This document shows, in pieces, positions 1 to 9,474 of a DNA stretch of 64,000 nucleotides. This DNA comes from Streptomyces fradiae (GTDB taxonomy: Bacteria > Actinomycetota > Actinomycetes > Streptomycetales > Streptomycetaceae), in NCBI RefSeq assembly GCF_041270065.1, contig NZ_CP065958.1:1798001-1862000 (forward strand). The letters run 5' to 3'. Every line of letters begins with the position of its first letter. Within the stretch, counting starts at the first letter, position 1. A program made the position numbers and the translations under genes. A model generated the notes under the pieces. It did no database searches. It saw nothing but the letters and a program-made list of their open reading frames with translations, and was not told where the DNA came from.

Positions 1-1127
1 GCCGCGAGGCCCGCGCCGCGTGGGAGAAGCAGCTCTCCGAGTGGCGCACCGCCAACCCGGAGCGCGCGGCCGAGTTCGACCGCATCGAGGCCAACGAGCT
101 GCCCGCCGGCTGGGAGAAGGCCATCCCGGTCTTCGAGCCCGGCAAGGGCGTCGCGACGCGTGCGGCGTCCGGCAAGGTGCTGCAGGCGCTCGGCGCGGTG
201 ATCCCGGAGCTGTGGGGCGGCTCGGCCGACCTGGCCGGCTCCAACAACACCACGATCGACAAGTCGTCCTCCTTCCTCCCGGAGGGCAACCCGCTGCCCG
301 AGGCGGACCCGTACGGCCGGACCATCCACTTCGGCATCCGCGAGCACGCGATGGCCGCGGAGATGAACGGCATCGCGCTGCACGGCAACACCCGCATCTA
401 CGGCGGCACCTTCCTGGTGTTCTCCGACTACATGCGCAACGCGGTGCGCCTGTCCGCGCTGATGCACCTGCCGGTGACGTACGTGTGGACGCACGACTCG
501 ATCGGTCTCGGCGAGGACGGCCCGACCCACCAGCCGGTGGAGCACCTGGCCTCGCTGCGCGCCATCCCGGGCCTGAACCTGGTCCGCCCGGCCGACGCCA
601 ACGAGACGGCGATCGCCTGGCGCGAGATCATGCGCCGCCACACCAAGGTGTACGGCAAGGGCGCCCCGCACGGTCTGGCGCTGACCCGCCAGGGCGTGCC
701 GACCTACGCGCCGAACGAGGACGCGGCCAAGGGCGGCTACGTGCTGTTCGAGGCGGAAGGCGGCGAGCCCCAGGCGCTGCTGATCGCGACCGGTTCCGAG
801 GTGCACCTGGCCGTCGAGGCCCGGGAGCAGCTGCAGGCCGCGGGCGTCCCGACCCGGGTGGTCTCGATGCCGTCGGTCGAGTGGTTCGAGGAGCAGGACC
901 AGGAGTACAAGGACGCCGTCCTGCCGCCGTCGGTGAAGGCGCGCGTCGCGGTCGAGGCCGGTATCGGTCTGACCTGGCACCGGTTCGTCGGCGACGCCGG
1001 CCGGATCGTCTCGCTGGAGCACTTCGGTGCCTCGGCGGACGCGAAGGTGCTGTTCCGCGAGTTCGGGTTCACGCCGGAGGCGGTCGTCGCCGCCGCGCGG
1101 GAATCTCTCGACGCCGCCGCGCGCTGA
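1..1127 (+). CDS. tkt: Transketolase, C-terminal part (5' end outside window)
   Basis: Thiamine-diphosphate enzyme of the non-oxidative pentose phosphate pathway, moving two-carbon ketol units between sugar phosphates in the cytoplasm. The reading frame is open from base 3 to the TGA at 1127, giving about 374 residues, roughly the C-terminal half of the usual ~690-residue enzyme. Visible are the pyrimidine-binding domain with the family motif FGIREHAMAAEMNG, whose Glu activates the cofactor, the downstream HDSIGLGEDGPTHQPVEHL region (shown in two parts: HDSIGLGEDG and PTHQPVEHL), and the C-terminal domain (LIATGSEVHLA). It is the first visible gene of a run with tal, zwf, opcA and pgl, 36 bp before tal. 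Identity is secure; the true start lies outside the window. Confidence 0.97.
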   Translation, partial: REARAAWEKQLSEWRTANPERAAEFDRIEANELPAGWEKAIPVFEPGKGVATRAASGKVLQALGAVIPELWGGSADLAGSNNTTIDKSSSFLPEGNPLPEADPYGRTIHFGIREHAMAAEMNGIALHGNTRIYGGTFLVFSDYMRNAVRLSALMHLPVTYVWTHDSIGLGEDGPTHQPVEHLASLRAIPGLNLVRPADANETAIAWREIMRRHTKVYGKGAPHGLALTRQGVPTYAPNEDAAKGGYVLFEAEGGEPQALLIATGSEVHLAVEAREQLQAAGVPTRVVSMPSVEWFEEQDQEYKDAVLPPSVKARVAVEAGIGLTWHRFVGDAGRIVSLEHFGASADAKVLFREFGFTPEAVVAAARESLDAAAR

Positions 1128-1163
1128 CGCGCATACGTACGACTTATTGGAGATGCAATTCTC

Positions 1164-2282
1164 ATGACAGACGCTCTCAAGCGCCTCTCCGACGAAGGCG
1201 TCGCGATCTGGCTCGACGACCTCTCGCGGAAGCGGATCACGTCCGGCAACCTCGCCGAGCTCATCGACCAGAGCCATGTGGTGGGTGTGACCACCAACCC
1301 GTCCATCTTCCAGAAGGCGATCTCCTCGGGTGACGGCTACGAGCAGCAGCTCGTGGACCTCGCCGCCCGCAAGGTGACGGTGGACGAGGCCATCCGCATG
1401 ATCACGACGGCGGACGTGAGGGACGCCGCCGACATCCTGCGCCCGGTCTTCGACGCGACCCAGGGCCAGGACGGCCGGGTCTCGATCGAGGTCGACCCGC
1501 GCCTGGCCCACGAGACGGCGGCCACGATCGCCGAGGCCAAGCAGCTGGCCTGGCTGGTGGACCGGCCCAACACCCTCATCAAGATCCCGGCCACCAAGGC
1601 GGGTCTGCCGGCGATCACCGAGGTCATCGGCCTCGGCATCAGCGTGAACGTGACGCTGATCTTCTCGCTCGAGCGCTACCGCGCGGTCATGGACGCCTAC
1701 CTGGCCGGTCTGGAGAAGGCCCGCGAGCGCGGCCTGGACCTGTCGAAGATCCACTCCGTGGCGTCCTTCTTCGTGTCCCGGGTGGACACCGAGATCGACA
1801 AGCGCCTGGACGTCATCGGCACCGACGAGGCCAAGGGCCTCAAGGGCAAGGCGGCCGTCGCCAACGCGCGGCTCGCGTACGAGGCGTACGAGGAGGTCTT
1901 CGGCTCGGAGCGCTGGGCGGCCCTGGACAAGGCGCAGGCCAACAAGCAGCGTCCGCTGTGGGCCTCGACCGGCGTGAAGGACCCGGCGTACAAGGACACC
2001 CTGTACGTGGTGGACCTGGTCGCCCCGGGCACCGTCAACACCATGCCGGAGGCGACCCTGGAGGCCACCGCCGACCACGGCGAGGTCACCGGCGACACCA
2101 TCCGCGGCACGTACGAGGAGTCCCGCAAGGTCCTCGACGCGGTGGCCGCGCTCGGCATCTCGTACGACGAGGTCGTCCAGCTCCTGGAGGACGAGGGCGT
2201 CGACAAGTTCGAGGCCTCGTGGAACGACCTGCTGAAGTCGACCGAGGCGGAGCTCTCCCGCCGTACTCCCTCGGAGGCGTAA
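1164..2282 (+). CDS. tal: Transaldolase
   Basis: Class I aldolase-type enzyme transferring dihydroxyacetone units between sedoheptulose-7-P and glyceraldehyde-3-P. The 372-residue length is typical of the long actinobacterial transaldolases. The N-terminal [11 protein letters not shown] motif and the [11 protein letters not shown] segment with the Schiff-base lysine are visible, and a conserved [11 protein letters not shown] strand follows. The ATG at 1164 lies behind a GGAG-containing leader in the 36-bp gap after tkt. The gene ends 5 bp before the proposed TTG start of zwf, so co-transcription and possibly translational coupling are expected. Nothing unusual was seen. Confidence 0.97.
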   Translation: MTDALKRLSDEGVAIWLDDLSRKRITSGNLAELIDQSHVVGVTTNPSIFQKAISSGDGYEQQLVDLAARKVTVDEAIRMITTADVRDAADILRPVFDATQGQDGRVSIEVDPRLAHETAATIAEAKQLAWLVDRPNTLIKIPATKAGLPAITEVIGLGISVNVTLIFSLERYRAVMDAYLAGLEKARERGLDLSKIHSVASFFVSRVDTEIDKRLDVIGTDEAKGLKGKAAVANARLAYEAYEEVFGSERWAALDKAQANKQRPLWASTGVKDPAYKDTLYVVDLVAPGTVNTMPEATLEATADHGEVTGDTIRGTYEESRKVLDAVAALGISYDEVVQLLEDEGVDKFEASWNDLLKSTEAELSRRTPSEA

Positions 2283-2287
2283 GCACC

Positions 2288-3820
2288 TTGAGCGCAGTCA
2301 CCGGAGCCAACCCGCTCCGTGACGCCGCAGACCGACGGCTCCCGCGCATCGCGGGGCCGTCGGGTCTGGTGATCTTCGGTGTCACGGGCGATTTGTCCCG
2401 TAAGAAGCTGATGCCTGCCGTCTACGACCTCGCGAACCGTGGTCTGCTGCCGCCGGGCTTCTCCCTCATCGGATTCGCCCGCCGCGAGTGGGAGAACGAG
2501 GACTTCGCACAGGAGGTCCACGAGGCGGTCAAGCAGCACGCCCGCACCCCGTTCCGCGAGGAGGTGTGGCAGCAGCTGATCCAGGGGATGCGCTTCGTCC
2601 AGGGCGACTTCGACAGCGACGACGCCTTCGAGCAGCTGAAGTCCACCATCGAGGAGCTGGACAAGGCGCAGGGCACGGGCGGCAACTTCGCCTTCTACCT
2701 CTCCGTGCCGCCGAAGTTCTTCCCCCTGGTCGTCCAGCAGCTCAAGAAGCACGGCCTGGCCGACCAGAAGAACGGCGCGTGGCGGCGCGCCGTCATCGAG
2801 AAGCCGTTCGGCCACGACCTGGAGTCCGCCAAGGAACTCAACGAGGTCGTACACGAGGTCTTCCCGCCCGAGGCGGTCTTCCGGATCGACCACTACCTCG
2901 GCAAGGAGACCGTCCAGAACATCCTGGCGCTCCGCTTCGCCAACACCCTCTTCGAGCCGATCTGGAACCGGTCGTACGTCGACCACGTGCAGATCACCAT
3001 GGCCGAGGACATCGGCATCGGCGGCCGGGCCGGCTACTACGACGGCATCGGCGCGGCCCGTGACGTCATCCAGAACCACCTCCTCCAGCTGCTCGCGCTG
3101 ACCGCGATGGAGGAGCCCGCCTCCTTCGACGCCGACGCGCTCGCGGCGGAGAAGACCAAGGTGCTCGGCGCGGTGAAGCTGCCGAAGGACCTGGCGAAGT
3201 CCACGGTCCGCGGTCAGTACGCGGCCGGGTGGCAGGGCGGCGAGAAGGCCGTCGGCTACCTGGAGGAGGACGGGATCGACCCGCAGTCGAAGACCGACAC
3301 CTACGCGGCGATCAAGCTGGAGATCGACAACCGCCGCTGGGCGGGCGTCCCCTTCTATCTGCGCACCGGCAAGCGGCTGGGCCGCCGGGTCACCGAGATC
3401 GCGGTGGTCTTCCAGCGCGCCCCGCACTCCCCCTTCGACCAGACGGCCACGGAGGAGCTCGGGCAGAACGCCCTGGTCATCCGGGTCCAGCCGGACGAGG
3501 GCGTGACGATGCGCTTCGGCTCCAAGGTGCCTGGCACCCAGATGGAGGTCCGGGACGTGTCGATGGACTTCGCCTACGGCGAGTCCTTCACCGAGTCCAG
3601 CCCCGAGGCCTACGAGCGGCTCATCCTCGACGTCCTGCTCGGCGACTCCAACCTCTTCCCGCGGGTCGAGGAGGTCGAGCTGTCCTGGAAGATCCTCGAC
3701 CCGATCGAGCGGTTCTGGGACGGGCACGGCAAGCCCGCGCAGTACCAGTCCGGGACCTGGGGTCCGGTCGAGGCGGACGAGATGCTCGCACGAGACGGCA
3801 GGAGCTGGCGCCGGCCATGA
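2288..3820 (+). CDS. zwf: Glucose-6-phosphate 1-dehydrogenase
   Basis: Oxidises glucose-6-phosphate to 6-phosphogluconolactone with NAD(P)+, the first oxidative pentose phosphate step. The product has 510 residues. The N-terminal dinucleotide-binding motif GVTGDLSRKKL and the substrate and catalytic motifs EKPFGHDL and RIDHYLGKE are present. The frame is open far upstream inside tal, so the start was chosen from homology and ribosome binding: TTG at 2288 gives LSAVTGANPLRD, close to the known actinobacterial N-terminus, and lies 9 bases after a GGAGG (2274-2278) inside the tal stop region. Its last four bases overlap the opcA start (ATGA), indicating coupling to the protein that controls its activity. 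Confidence 0.95.
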   Translation: MSAVTGANPLRDAADRRLPRIAGPSGLVIFGVTGDLSRKKLMPAVYDLANRGLLPPGFSLIGFARREWENEDFAQEVHEAVKQHARTPFREEVWQQLIQGMRFVQGDFDSDDAFEQLKSTIEELDKAQGTGGNFAFYLSVPPKFFPLVVQQLKKHGLADQKNGAWRRAVIEKPFGHDLESAKELNEVVHEVFPPEAVFRIDHYLGKETVQNILALRFANTLFEPIWNRSYVDHVQITMAEDIGIGGRAGYYDGIGAARDVIQNHLLQLLALTAMEEPASFDADALAAEKTKVLGAVKLPKDLAKSTVRGQYAAGWQGGEKAVGYLEEDGIDPQSKTDTYAAIKLEIDNRRWAGVPFYLRTGKRLGRRVTEIAVVFQRAPHSPFDQTATEELGQNALVIRVQPDEGVTMRFGSKVPGTQMEVRDVSMDFAYGESFTESSPEAYERLILDVLLGDSNLFPRVEEVELSWKILDPIERFWDGHGKPAQYQSGTWGPVEADEMLARDGRSWRRP

Positions 3821-4890
3821 AGACCGACCTGACGGACACCACGTCCTCCAAGATCAACAAGGCGCTGGTGCTCGGGCGGCGGGCCATCGGCACCCCGGCC
3901 GTCGGCATGGTGCTCACCCTCGTCATCGTCACCGACGAGGAGAACGCCTACGACGCGCTCAAGGCGGCCAACGAGGCGTCCCGCGAGCACCCCTCGCGGA
4001 CCCTCGTCGTCATCAAGCGGGTCTCGCGGGGACCGCGGGACCGCAGCAAGGCGCGGCTCGACGCCGAGGTCCGCCTCGGCGCCGACGCCAGCACCGGCGA
4101 GACGGTGGTGCTCCGGCTGTACGGCGAGGTCGTCGACCACGCCCAGTCGGTGGTGCTGCCGCTGCTGCTGCCGGACGCGCCGGTCGTCGTCTGGTGGCCG
4201 GTGAACTCGCCGGCCGACCCGGCGAACGACCCGCTGGGCGCCCTCGCCCAGCGCCGGGTCACCGACACGTACGCCGCCGAGCAGCCCATCCAGGAGCTGA
4301 CCGCGCGCGCGGACGCGTACACCCCCGGCGACACCGATCTGTCGTGGACCCGGATCACCCCGTGGCGCTCGATGCTGGCCGCCGCGCTCGACCAGGTCGC
4401 CTGCGAGGTGACCTCGGCCGAGGTCGAGGGCGAGGAGTTCAACCCGAGCGTCGAACTGCTCGCCATGTGGCTGGCGGACCGGCTGCAGATCCCGGTGCGG
4501 CGCGCCAAGTCGGGCGGCCCGGGCCTCACTTCGGTACGCCTGGAGACCAACACCGGGCCGATCGTGCTCGACCGGCCGGACGGCTCGCTCGCGACGCTCT
4601 CCATCCAGGGCCAGCCCGACCGGGCCGTGGCGCTCAAGCGCCGCGAGACCGCCGAGCTGATCGCGGAGGAGCTGCGCCGGCTCGACCCGGACGACACCTA
4701 CGCCTCGGCGCTGCGCTTCGGTCTGGAGCGGCTCGACGAGGAGGCGGCGACGACCGCGCCGCAGGTGGACCGGGTGGAGGCCGAGGAAGTGGTCGTGGTG
4801 GAGGAGGTCGCCGAGGTCGCGGAGGCTCCCAAGCCCGCCGCGAAGAAGTCCCCGGCGAAGGCCACGGCCAAGAAGGCGGCGGGCAGGTGA
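3817..4890 (+). CDS. opcA: Glucose-6-phosphate dehydrogenase assembly protein OpcA
   Basis: OpcA is a non-catalytic partner required for full G6PDH activity, known from cyanobacteria and actinobacteria. This 357-residue protein has the family core (ALVLGRRAIGTPAVGMVLTL near the N-terminus, VWWPVNSPADPANDP near residue 130, WTRITPWRSMLAAALDQ near residue 180). It starts at ATG 3817, overlapping the zwf stop, and its stop overlaps the pgl GTG start (GTGA). The last ~35 residues leave the family fold: an acidic Val/Glu stretch followed by an Ala-Lys-Pro tail (PKPAAKKSPAKATAKKAAGR), like the basic tails of histone-like actinobacterial proteins and like the UvrA tail at 28.9 kb. Confidence 0.95.
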   Translation: MKTDLTDTTSSKINKALVLGRRAIGTPAVGMVLTLVIVTDEENAYDALKAANEASREHPSRTLVVIKRVSRGPRDRSKARLDAEVRLGADASTGETVVLRLYGEVVDHAQSVVLPLLLPDAPVVVWWPVNSPADPANDPLGALAQRRVTDTYAAEQPIQELTARADAYTPGDTDLSWTRITPWRSMLAAALDQVACEVTSAEVEGEEFNPSVELLAMWLADRLQIPVRRAKSGGPGLTSVRLETNTGPIVLDRPDGSLATLSIQGQPDRAVALKRRETAELIAEELRRLDPDDTYASALRFGLERLDEEAATTAPQVDRVEAEEVVVVEEVAEVAEAPKPAAKKSPAKATAKKAAGR

Positions 4891-5669
4891 GCGCTCCGCA
4901 GCTGGTCGTGCACCGCGACAAGGAGCTGATGGCCGAGGCCGCCGCGGCCCGGCTGATCACCAGGATCGTGGACGCCCAGGCCGCCCGCGGCTCCGCCTCG
5001 GTGGTGCTCACCGGCGGCCGCAACGGCAACGGCCTGCTGGCGGCGCTGCGTGCGGCGCCGGCCCGGGACGCGATCGACTGGTCGCGGCTCGACCTGTGGT
5101 GGGGCGACGAGCGCTATCTCCCCGAGGGCGACCCGGAGCGCAATGTCACCCAGGCCCGCGAGGCGCTGCTCGACAGCGTCCCGCTGGACCCGGCCCGGGT
5201 GCACGCGATGCCGGCCTCGGACGGTCCGTACGGCTCCGACGTGGAGGCGGCGGCCGAGGCGTACGCGGCGGAGCTCGCGGCGGCCGTCGCTCCCGGCGAC
5301 CACGGCGGGGTGCCGACCTTCGACGTGCTGATGCTGGGCGTCGGCCCGGACACCCATGTCGCCTCGCTGTTCCCGGAGCTGCCGGCGGTCCGCGAGACCG
5401 AGCGGACGGTGGTGGGCGTGCACGGCGCGCCGAAGCCGCCGCCGACCCGGATCTCGCTGACCCTTCCGGCGATCCGGGCCGCGAAGGAGGTCTGGCTGCT
5501 CGCGGCCGGCGCGGACAAGGCGAAGGCCGCGGCCATCGCGCTGTCCGGCGCGGGCGAGGTGCAGGCCCCGGCGGCCGGTGCCCGCGGCCGGGCGCGCACG
5601 CTGTGGCTGCTCGACGCGGCCGCGGCGGCCGAGCTGCCGCGGAGCCTGTATCCGCCGGCCTCGGCCTGA
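4887..5669 (+). CDS. pgl: 6-phosphogluconolactonase
   Basis: Hydrolyses 6-phosphogluconolactone, the product of the upstream zwf. The 260-residue protein belongs to the NagB/DevB-type lactonase family: VVLTGGRNGNGLL near residue 35, the diagnostic WWGDERYLPEGDPERN near residue 72, and MLGVGPDTHVASLFPE near residue 150 are all visible. The GTG start at 4887 shares four bases with the opcA stop, so it is the last gene of the coupled tkt-tal-zwf-opcA-pgl unit. An inverted repeat right after its stop (5681-5716) is a likely terminator. Confidence 0.95.
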   Translation: MSAPQLVVHRDKELMAEAAAARLITRIVDAQAARGSASVVLTGGRNGNGLLAALRAAPARDAIDWSRLDLWWGDERYLPEGDPERNVTQAREALLDSVPLDPARVHAMPASDGPYGSDVEAAAEAYAAELAAAVAPGDHGGVPTFDVLMLGVGPDTHVASLFPELPAVRETERTVVGVHGAPKPPPTRISLTLPAIRAAKEVWLLAAGADKAKAAAIALSGAGEVQAPAAGARGRARTLWLLDAAAAAELPRSLYPPASA

Positions 5670-5680
5670 CTCCCTTGCGG

Positions 5681-5716
5681 GGAGGCCCGGTTCACCTCTC
5701 GGTGGGCCGGGCCTCC
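5681..5716. terminator. Likely bidirectional terminator between pgl and PH-domain gene
   Basis: A perfect 10-bp stem (GGAGGCCCGG at 5681-5690 and CCGGGCCTCC at 5707-5716) with a 16-nt loop lies 12 bp after the pgl stop. It overlaps the last codons of the convergent gene ending at 5692. GC-rich hairpins without a U-tract are usual Streptomyces terminators; its position between convergent genes supports the call. Confidence 0.7.
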
Positions 5717-7224
5717 GGCGTTTCCGGACCGGTCACGGGTTCCAGGAAGGGTGTCAGCAGGTCGGGTACGGCCTCGGCGGCGAAGGCCAGGCCCTGGCTC
5801 TCGCCCGCGTCGTACACGTCGTACGCGCCCTCGCCGGCGGCCGTCGTGGCGCTCAGCGTGAGCACGCCCGCGCGGCGCTGGAACCAGGACTGCTTGACGG
5901 TCCAGCCGATCACCCCGGCGCGCTGGAGGGCGACGGTGGAGCGCCGTACGGTGCCGGAACGGGTCACCAGGAAGGCGCCGCTGACGCCGTGTCCGAGGTT
6001 GCGGTACGCGTCGAGGGCGAGCACTACGGCGAGCGGGGTGAGGACGACGGCGACGCCGCCCGCGAGACAGAGCAGCACGGGGGTGAGCCAGGCGCCGAGG
6101 ACGGCGAGGATCGCGGCCGGGCCGAGCGCGGCCCACAGCGCCCACCCGAGGCGTCGCCTCCGGGCGGCCCGGGGGTGGGCGGCGAGCGGCGCGCTCGTGG
6201 GCGGTTCGGACTCGCGGAGCACGCTCGCGGCGACCCGGTCGGCGACGGCGCGCGGCGCGGGCGGCAGCAGGTTCTTGAGGTCGCCGTGCTGGTCGTCGTC
6301 GTCCTGGGCGAGTCCGGTGGCGACGGCGTCGACCCGGGCGGCGCGAAACAGGCGTACGCCGAGGGGTTCGACGAGTTCGACGCCGCGCAGCCGGCGCTCC
6401 TCCAGGGTGATGGAGCGGGCGGTGAACAGGCCGCGGCGGACCCGGAGGGTGCCGCCGGGCTCACGCTCCAGGCGGTAGTGGGACCACATCTCGATCCACA
6501 GGCCGAGCGCGCCGATCACCCCGGCGAGGGTGGCGAGCAGCACGAGGTCGACGATCATCCAGGGCAGCGAGACGTCCTCGAAGCGGTCCCCTATCCAGTG
6601 GATGACCTTGTCCTGGGCGCCGAACCAGTCGCTGACCTGCATCACGGCCCCGGCGGCCGCGCCGCCGAGCAGCGGGGCGACGAAGGAGACCGGGGCGTAG
6701 CGGATCCAGCGCGGGTCGAGCGCGGCGAGCAGGCCGTCGTGGGCGGCGTCCTCGGGGGTGCCGGCCGGGCGGGCGAGCAGGGTGCGGCGCAGCTGTTCGC
6801 CCTCGGCGCGGGTGACCAGGTCGAGTTCGAGGGTGGACTCGCCGTCGGTGTGCTCGCCGGTGCCGATGCGGACCTTGACCAGGCCGAGGACGCGTTGGAG
6901 GGGGTTGGCGGTGAGGTCGACGCTGCGGATGCGTTCGCGGGCCAGGGAGCGCCGTTTGACGACGAGCAGGCCGGAGTGGAGGTCGACGCGTTCGGCGCCG
7001 ACGCGGTAGCGGGTGCGGCGCAGCCGGACCCAGTCGGCGACGGTGCCGCCGCCGACGATCAGCGCGGCCCCGGCGAGCACCCAGGCGGCGGCCTGCCAGA
7101 GCGGCCGGGAGCCGGAGGAGAGGCTGAGGAAGGCGGGCAGCGCGGCGCCGCCGGCGACGCCGCACAGGACGGCGGCCCCGGCGAGCACCGTACGCGGGGC
7201 GAGCTGCCGCCAGTCCTCGCTCAT
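5692..7224 (-). CDS. Large bacterial PH-domain (YdbT-like) membrane protein
   Basis: A 510-residue polytopic membrane protein of the bPH2/DUF304 family (YdbT type). Its biochemical role is unknown in general. Hydrophobic pairs lie near residues 12-65, 190-260 and 350-420, each followed by a soluble segment of PH-like pattern (for example YRVGAERVDLHSGLLVVKRR, and LERERGG-like or AFLVTRSGTVRR turns), giving about three PH repeats and six membrane helices. ATG at 7222-7224 (MSEDWRQLAP) is preferred over much longer open frame upstream because it overlaps the stop of the small PH gene by four bases. The two genes form the standard YdbS-YdbT pair, likely working as a membrane complex. Confidence 0.85.
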   Translation of the reverse strand: MSEDWRQLAPRTVLAGAAVLCGVAGGAALPAFLSLSSGSRPLWQAAAWVLAGAALIVGGGTVADWVRLRRTRYRVGAERVDLHSGLLVVKRRSLARERIRSVDLTANPLQRVLGLVKVRIGTGEHTDGESTLELDLVTRAEGEQLRRTLLARPAGTPEDAAHDGLLAALDPRWIRYAPVSFVAPLLGGAAAGAVMQVSDWFGAQDKVIHWIGDRFEDVSLPWMIVDLVLLATLAGVIGALGLWIEMWSHYRLEREPGGTLRVRRGLFTARSITLEERRLRGVELVEPLGVRLFRAARVDAVATGLAQDDDDQHGDLKNLLPPAPRAVADRVAASVLRESEPPTSAPLAAHPRAARRRRLGWALWAALGPAAILAVLGAWLTPVLLCLAGGVAVVLTPLAVVLALDAYRNLGHGVSGAFLVTRSGTVRRSTVALQRAGVIGWTVKQSWFQRRAGVLTLSATTAAGEGAYDVYDAGESQGLAFAAEAVPDLLTPFLEPVTGPETPEARPTER

Positions 7225-7733
7225 GTGGCGTCCCCGGGGGTGGCCCGGGTGATCGCGGTGAGCCGTTCGGCGAGCTCGGCGGCGAGCTCGTGGTCCAGGC
7301 CCTCGATCCGGAGGGCGCCCTTGGAGGAGGCGGTGGTGACGGTGACGGTGGCGAGCCGGAAGGCCTGTTCGAGCGGGCCGCGCACGGTGTCGACGGTCTG
7401 GATCCGGGACATGGGCGCGATCCGCCACTCCTGCCAGAGGGCGCCGGTGCGCACGTACACGGCGTCCTCGGTGACCTCCCAGCGGTGCACCCGGTACCAC
7501 CAGGCGGGGAGGAACGCGGTGCAGCCGAGGCCGAGCAGCGCCACGGCGCCGGCCGCGGCGAACAGCCAGCTGCTCGCCGGTCCGATGAGGGCGCCGAGCA
7601 CGGCCAGGACGCCGGCCGGTGCGGCGGTGGTGAGCAGCAGTCGGGTGCGCCACCAGCCGACGGCCCGCCCGTCGAGGGTGTTCCTCGGCGGGCGCAGCCG
7701 TACCTCGTTCTCCGCGTTCCTCCCCCCGGTCAC
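7221..7733 (-). CDS. Small bacterial PH-domain (YdbS-like) membrane protein
   Basis: A 170-residue protein with two adjacent membrane helices (residues about 30-75) followed by one bPH2/DUF304 domain (HRWEVTEDAVYVRTGALWQ, then RIAPMSRIQTVDTVRGPLEQ). This is the usual small partner of the larger PH protein encoded immediately downstream with an ATGA overlap. GTG at 7731-7733 lies only 4 bp after the pgi stop, so pgi and the two PH genes are probably one transcript. Family assignment is strong; function is not known from sequence. Confidence 0.85.
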   Translation of the reverse strand: MTGGRNAENEVRLRPPRNTLDGRAVGWWRTRLLLTTAAPAGVLAVLGALIGPASSWLFAAAGAVALLGLGCTAFLPAWWYRVHRWEVTEDAVYVRTGALWQEWRIAPMSRIQTVDTVRGPLEQAFRLATVTVTTASSKGALRIEGLDHELAAELAERLTAITRATPGDAT

Positions 7734-7737
7734 CGGA

Positions 7738-9402
7738 TCAGCCTCGGTCGCGCAGCGCGCGGTAGGCGGCGACGAGTCCGGCGGTGGACGAGTCGAGCCC
7801 CTCTCCGCCCGTCCCCTGCGTCAGCACCGGCTCGATCTTCTTGGCGAGGACCTTGCCGAGTTCGACGCCCCACTGGTCGAAGGAGTCGATGTTCCAGACG
7901 GCGCCCTGGACGAAGACCTTGTGCTCGTACAGGGCGACGAGCTGGCCGAGCACGGACGGGGTGAGGGCGTCGGCCAGGATGGTGGTCGTGGGGTGGTCGC
8001 CCTTGAAGGTCTTGTGCGGGACGAGCTCCTCGGGCACGCCCTCGGCGCGCACCTCCTCGGGCGTCTTGCCGAAGGCGAGGGCCTGGGTCTGGGCGAAGAA
8101 GTTCGCCATCAGCAGGTCGTGCTGGGCGACCAGGCCGGGCAGCAGGTCGGCGACCGGCTTGGCGAAGCCGATGAAGTCGGCCGGGATGACCTTGGTGCCC
8201 TGGTGGATCAGCTGGTAGTAGGCGTGCTGGCCGTTGGTGCCGGGGGTGCCCCAGACGACCGGGCCGGTCTGCCAGTCGACCGGCTGTCCGTCGCGGGTGA
8301 CGGACTTGCCGTTGGACTCCATGTCGAGCTGCTGCAGGTACGCGGTGAACTTCGACAGGTAGTGCGAGTACGGCAGGACGGCGTGCGACTGGGCGTCGAA
8401 GAAGCCGCCGTACCAGATGCCGAGGAGGCCGAGCAGCAGCGGCGCGTTCTCCTCCGGCGGGGCGGTGCGGAAGTGCTCGTCGACGAGGTGGAAGCCGTCG
8501 AGCATCTCGCGGAAGGCCTCCGGGCCGATGGCGATCATCAGGGAGAGGCCGATGGCGGAGTCGTAGGAGTAGCGGCCGCCGACCCAGTCCCAGAACTCGA
8601 ACATGTTGGCCGTGTCGATGCCAAAGTCCTCGACCTTCTCGGCATTGGTCGACAGGGCCACGAAGTGCTTGGCGACGGCCTCCTGACCGGCCCGCAGCTC
8701 GGTGAGCAGCCAGTCGCGGGCGGAGGTGGCGTTGGTGATCGTCTCGATGGTGGTGAAGGTCTTCGAGGCGACGATGAACAGGGTCTCGGCGGCGTCGAGG
8801 TCGCGGACCGCCTCGTGGAGGTCGGCGCCGTCGACGTTGGAGACGAAACGGAACGTCAGATCGCGCCGCGTGTAGGCGCGCAGCACCTCGTAGGCCATGG
8901 CGGGGCCGAGGTCGGAGCCGCCGATGCCGATGTTGACGATGTTCTTGATCGGCTTGCCGGTGTGGCCGGTCCACTCCCCGGCGCGCACCTTGTCCGCGAA
9001 GGCGGCCATCTTGTCGAGGACGGCGTGCACCTCGGGCACCACGTTCTCGCCGTCGACCTCGACGACCGCGCCGCGCGGGGCGCGCAGCGCGGTGTGCAGG
9101 ACGGCACGGTCCTCGGTGTTGTTGATCTTCTCGCCGCGGAACATGGCGTCGCGCAGCTCGGCCACGCCGGTGGCGGCGGCCAGTTCGCGCAGGAGGCTCA
9201 GGGTCTCGTCGGTGACCAGGTGCTTGGAGTAGTCCAGATAGAGGTCGCCGACCCGCAGCGTGTACGCGCTGCCGCGCTCGGGGTCGGCGGCGAACAGCTC
9301 ACGCAGCCGGGGTTCGCCCAGCTGCTCACGGTGCTTTCCGAGGGCCGCCCACTCGGGCAGCTGGTTGAGCCTGTTACGGCCTGCGTTGTTCATCTCGGAC
9401 AT
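7738..9402 (-). CDS. pgi: Glucose-6-phosphate isomerase
   Basis: Interconverts glucose-6-P and fructose-6-P, linking the upstream pentose-phosphate genes to glycolysis. At 554 residues it is the large bacterial/eukaryotic type. The sugar-phosphate isomerase fold is evident from [18 protein letters not shown] near residue 155, [11 protein letters not shown] near residue 208, and the signature segments [14 protein letters not shown] near residue 270 and [13 protein letters not shown] near residue 385. Two in-frame ATGs (9402 and 9393) could start it; the first is listed. It ends 4 bp before the small PH gene start. Confidence 0.96.
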   Translation of the reverse strand: MSEMNNAGRNRLNQLPEWAALGKHREQLGEPRLRELFAADPERGSAYTLRVGDLYLDYSKHLVTDETLSLLRELAAATGVAELRDAMFRGEKINNTEDRAVLHTALRAPRGAVVEVDGENVVPEVHAVLDKMAAFADKVRAGEWTGHTGKPIKNIVNIGIGGSDLGPAMAYEVLRAYTRRDLTFRFVSNVDGADLHEAVRDLDAAETLFIVASKTFTTIETITNATSARDWLLTELRAGQEAVAKHFVALSTNAEKVEDFGIDTANMFEFWDWVGGRYSYDSAIGLSLMIAIGPEAFREMLDGFHLVDEHFRTAPPEENAPLLLGLLGIWYGGFFDAQSHAVLPYSHYLSKFTAYLQQLDMESNGKSVTRDGQPVDWQTGPVVWGTPGTNGQHAYYQLIHQGTKVIPADFIGFAKPVADLLPGLVAQHDLLMANFFAQTQALAFGKTPEEVRAEGVPEELVPHKTFKGDHPTTTILADALTPSVLGQLVALYEHKVFVQGAVWNIDSFDQWGVELGKVLAKKIEPVLTQGTGGEGLDSSTAGLVAAYRALRDRG

Positions 9403-9474
9403 CGCCCATTTCTTCGTCTTGCTGCTTCGTGCCCCGCTGTCTCCAACCTAATTGATCGAGCACCGGATTCCCGT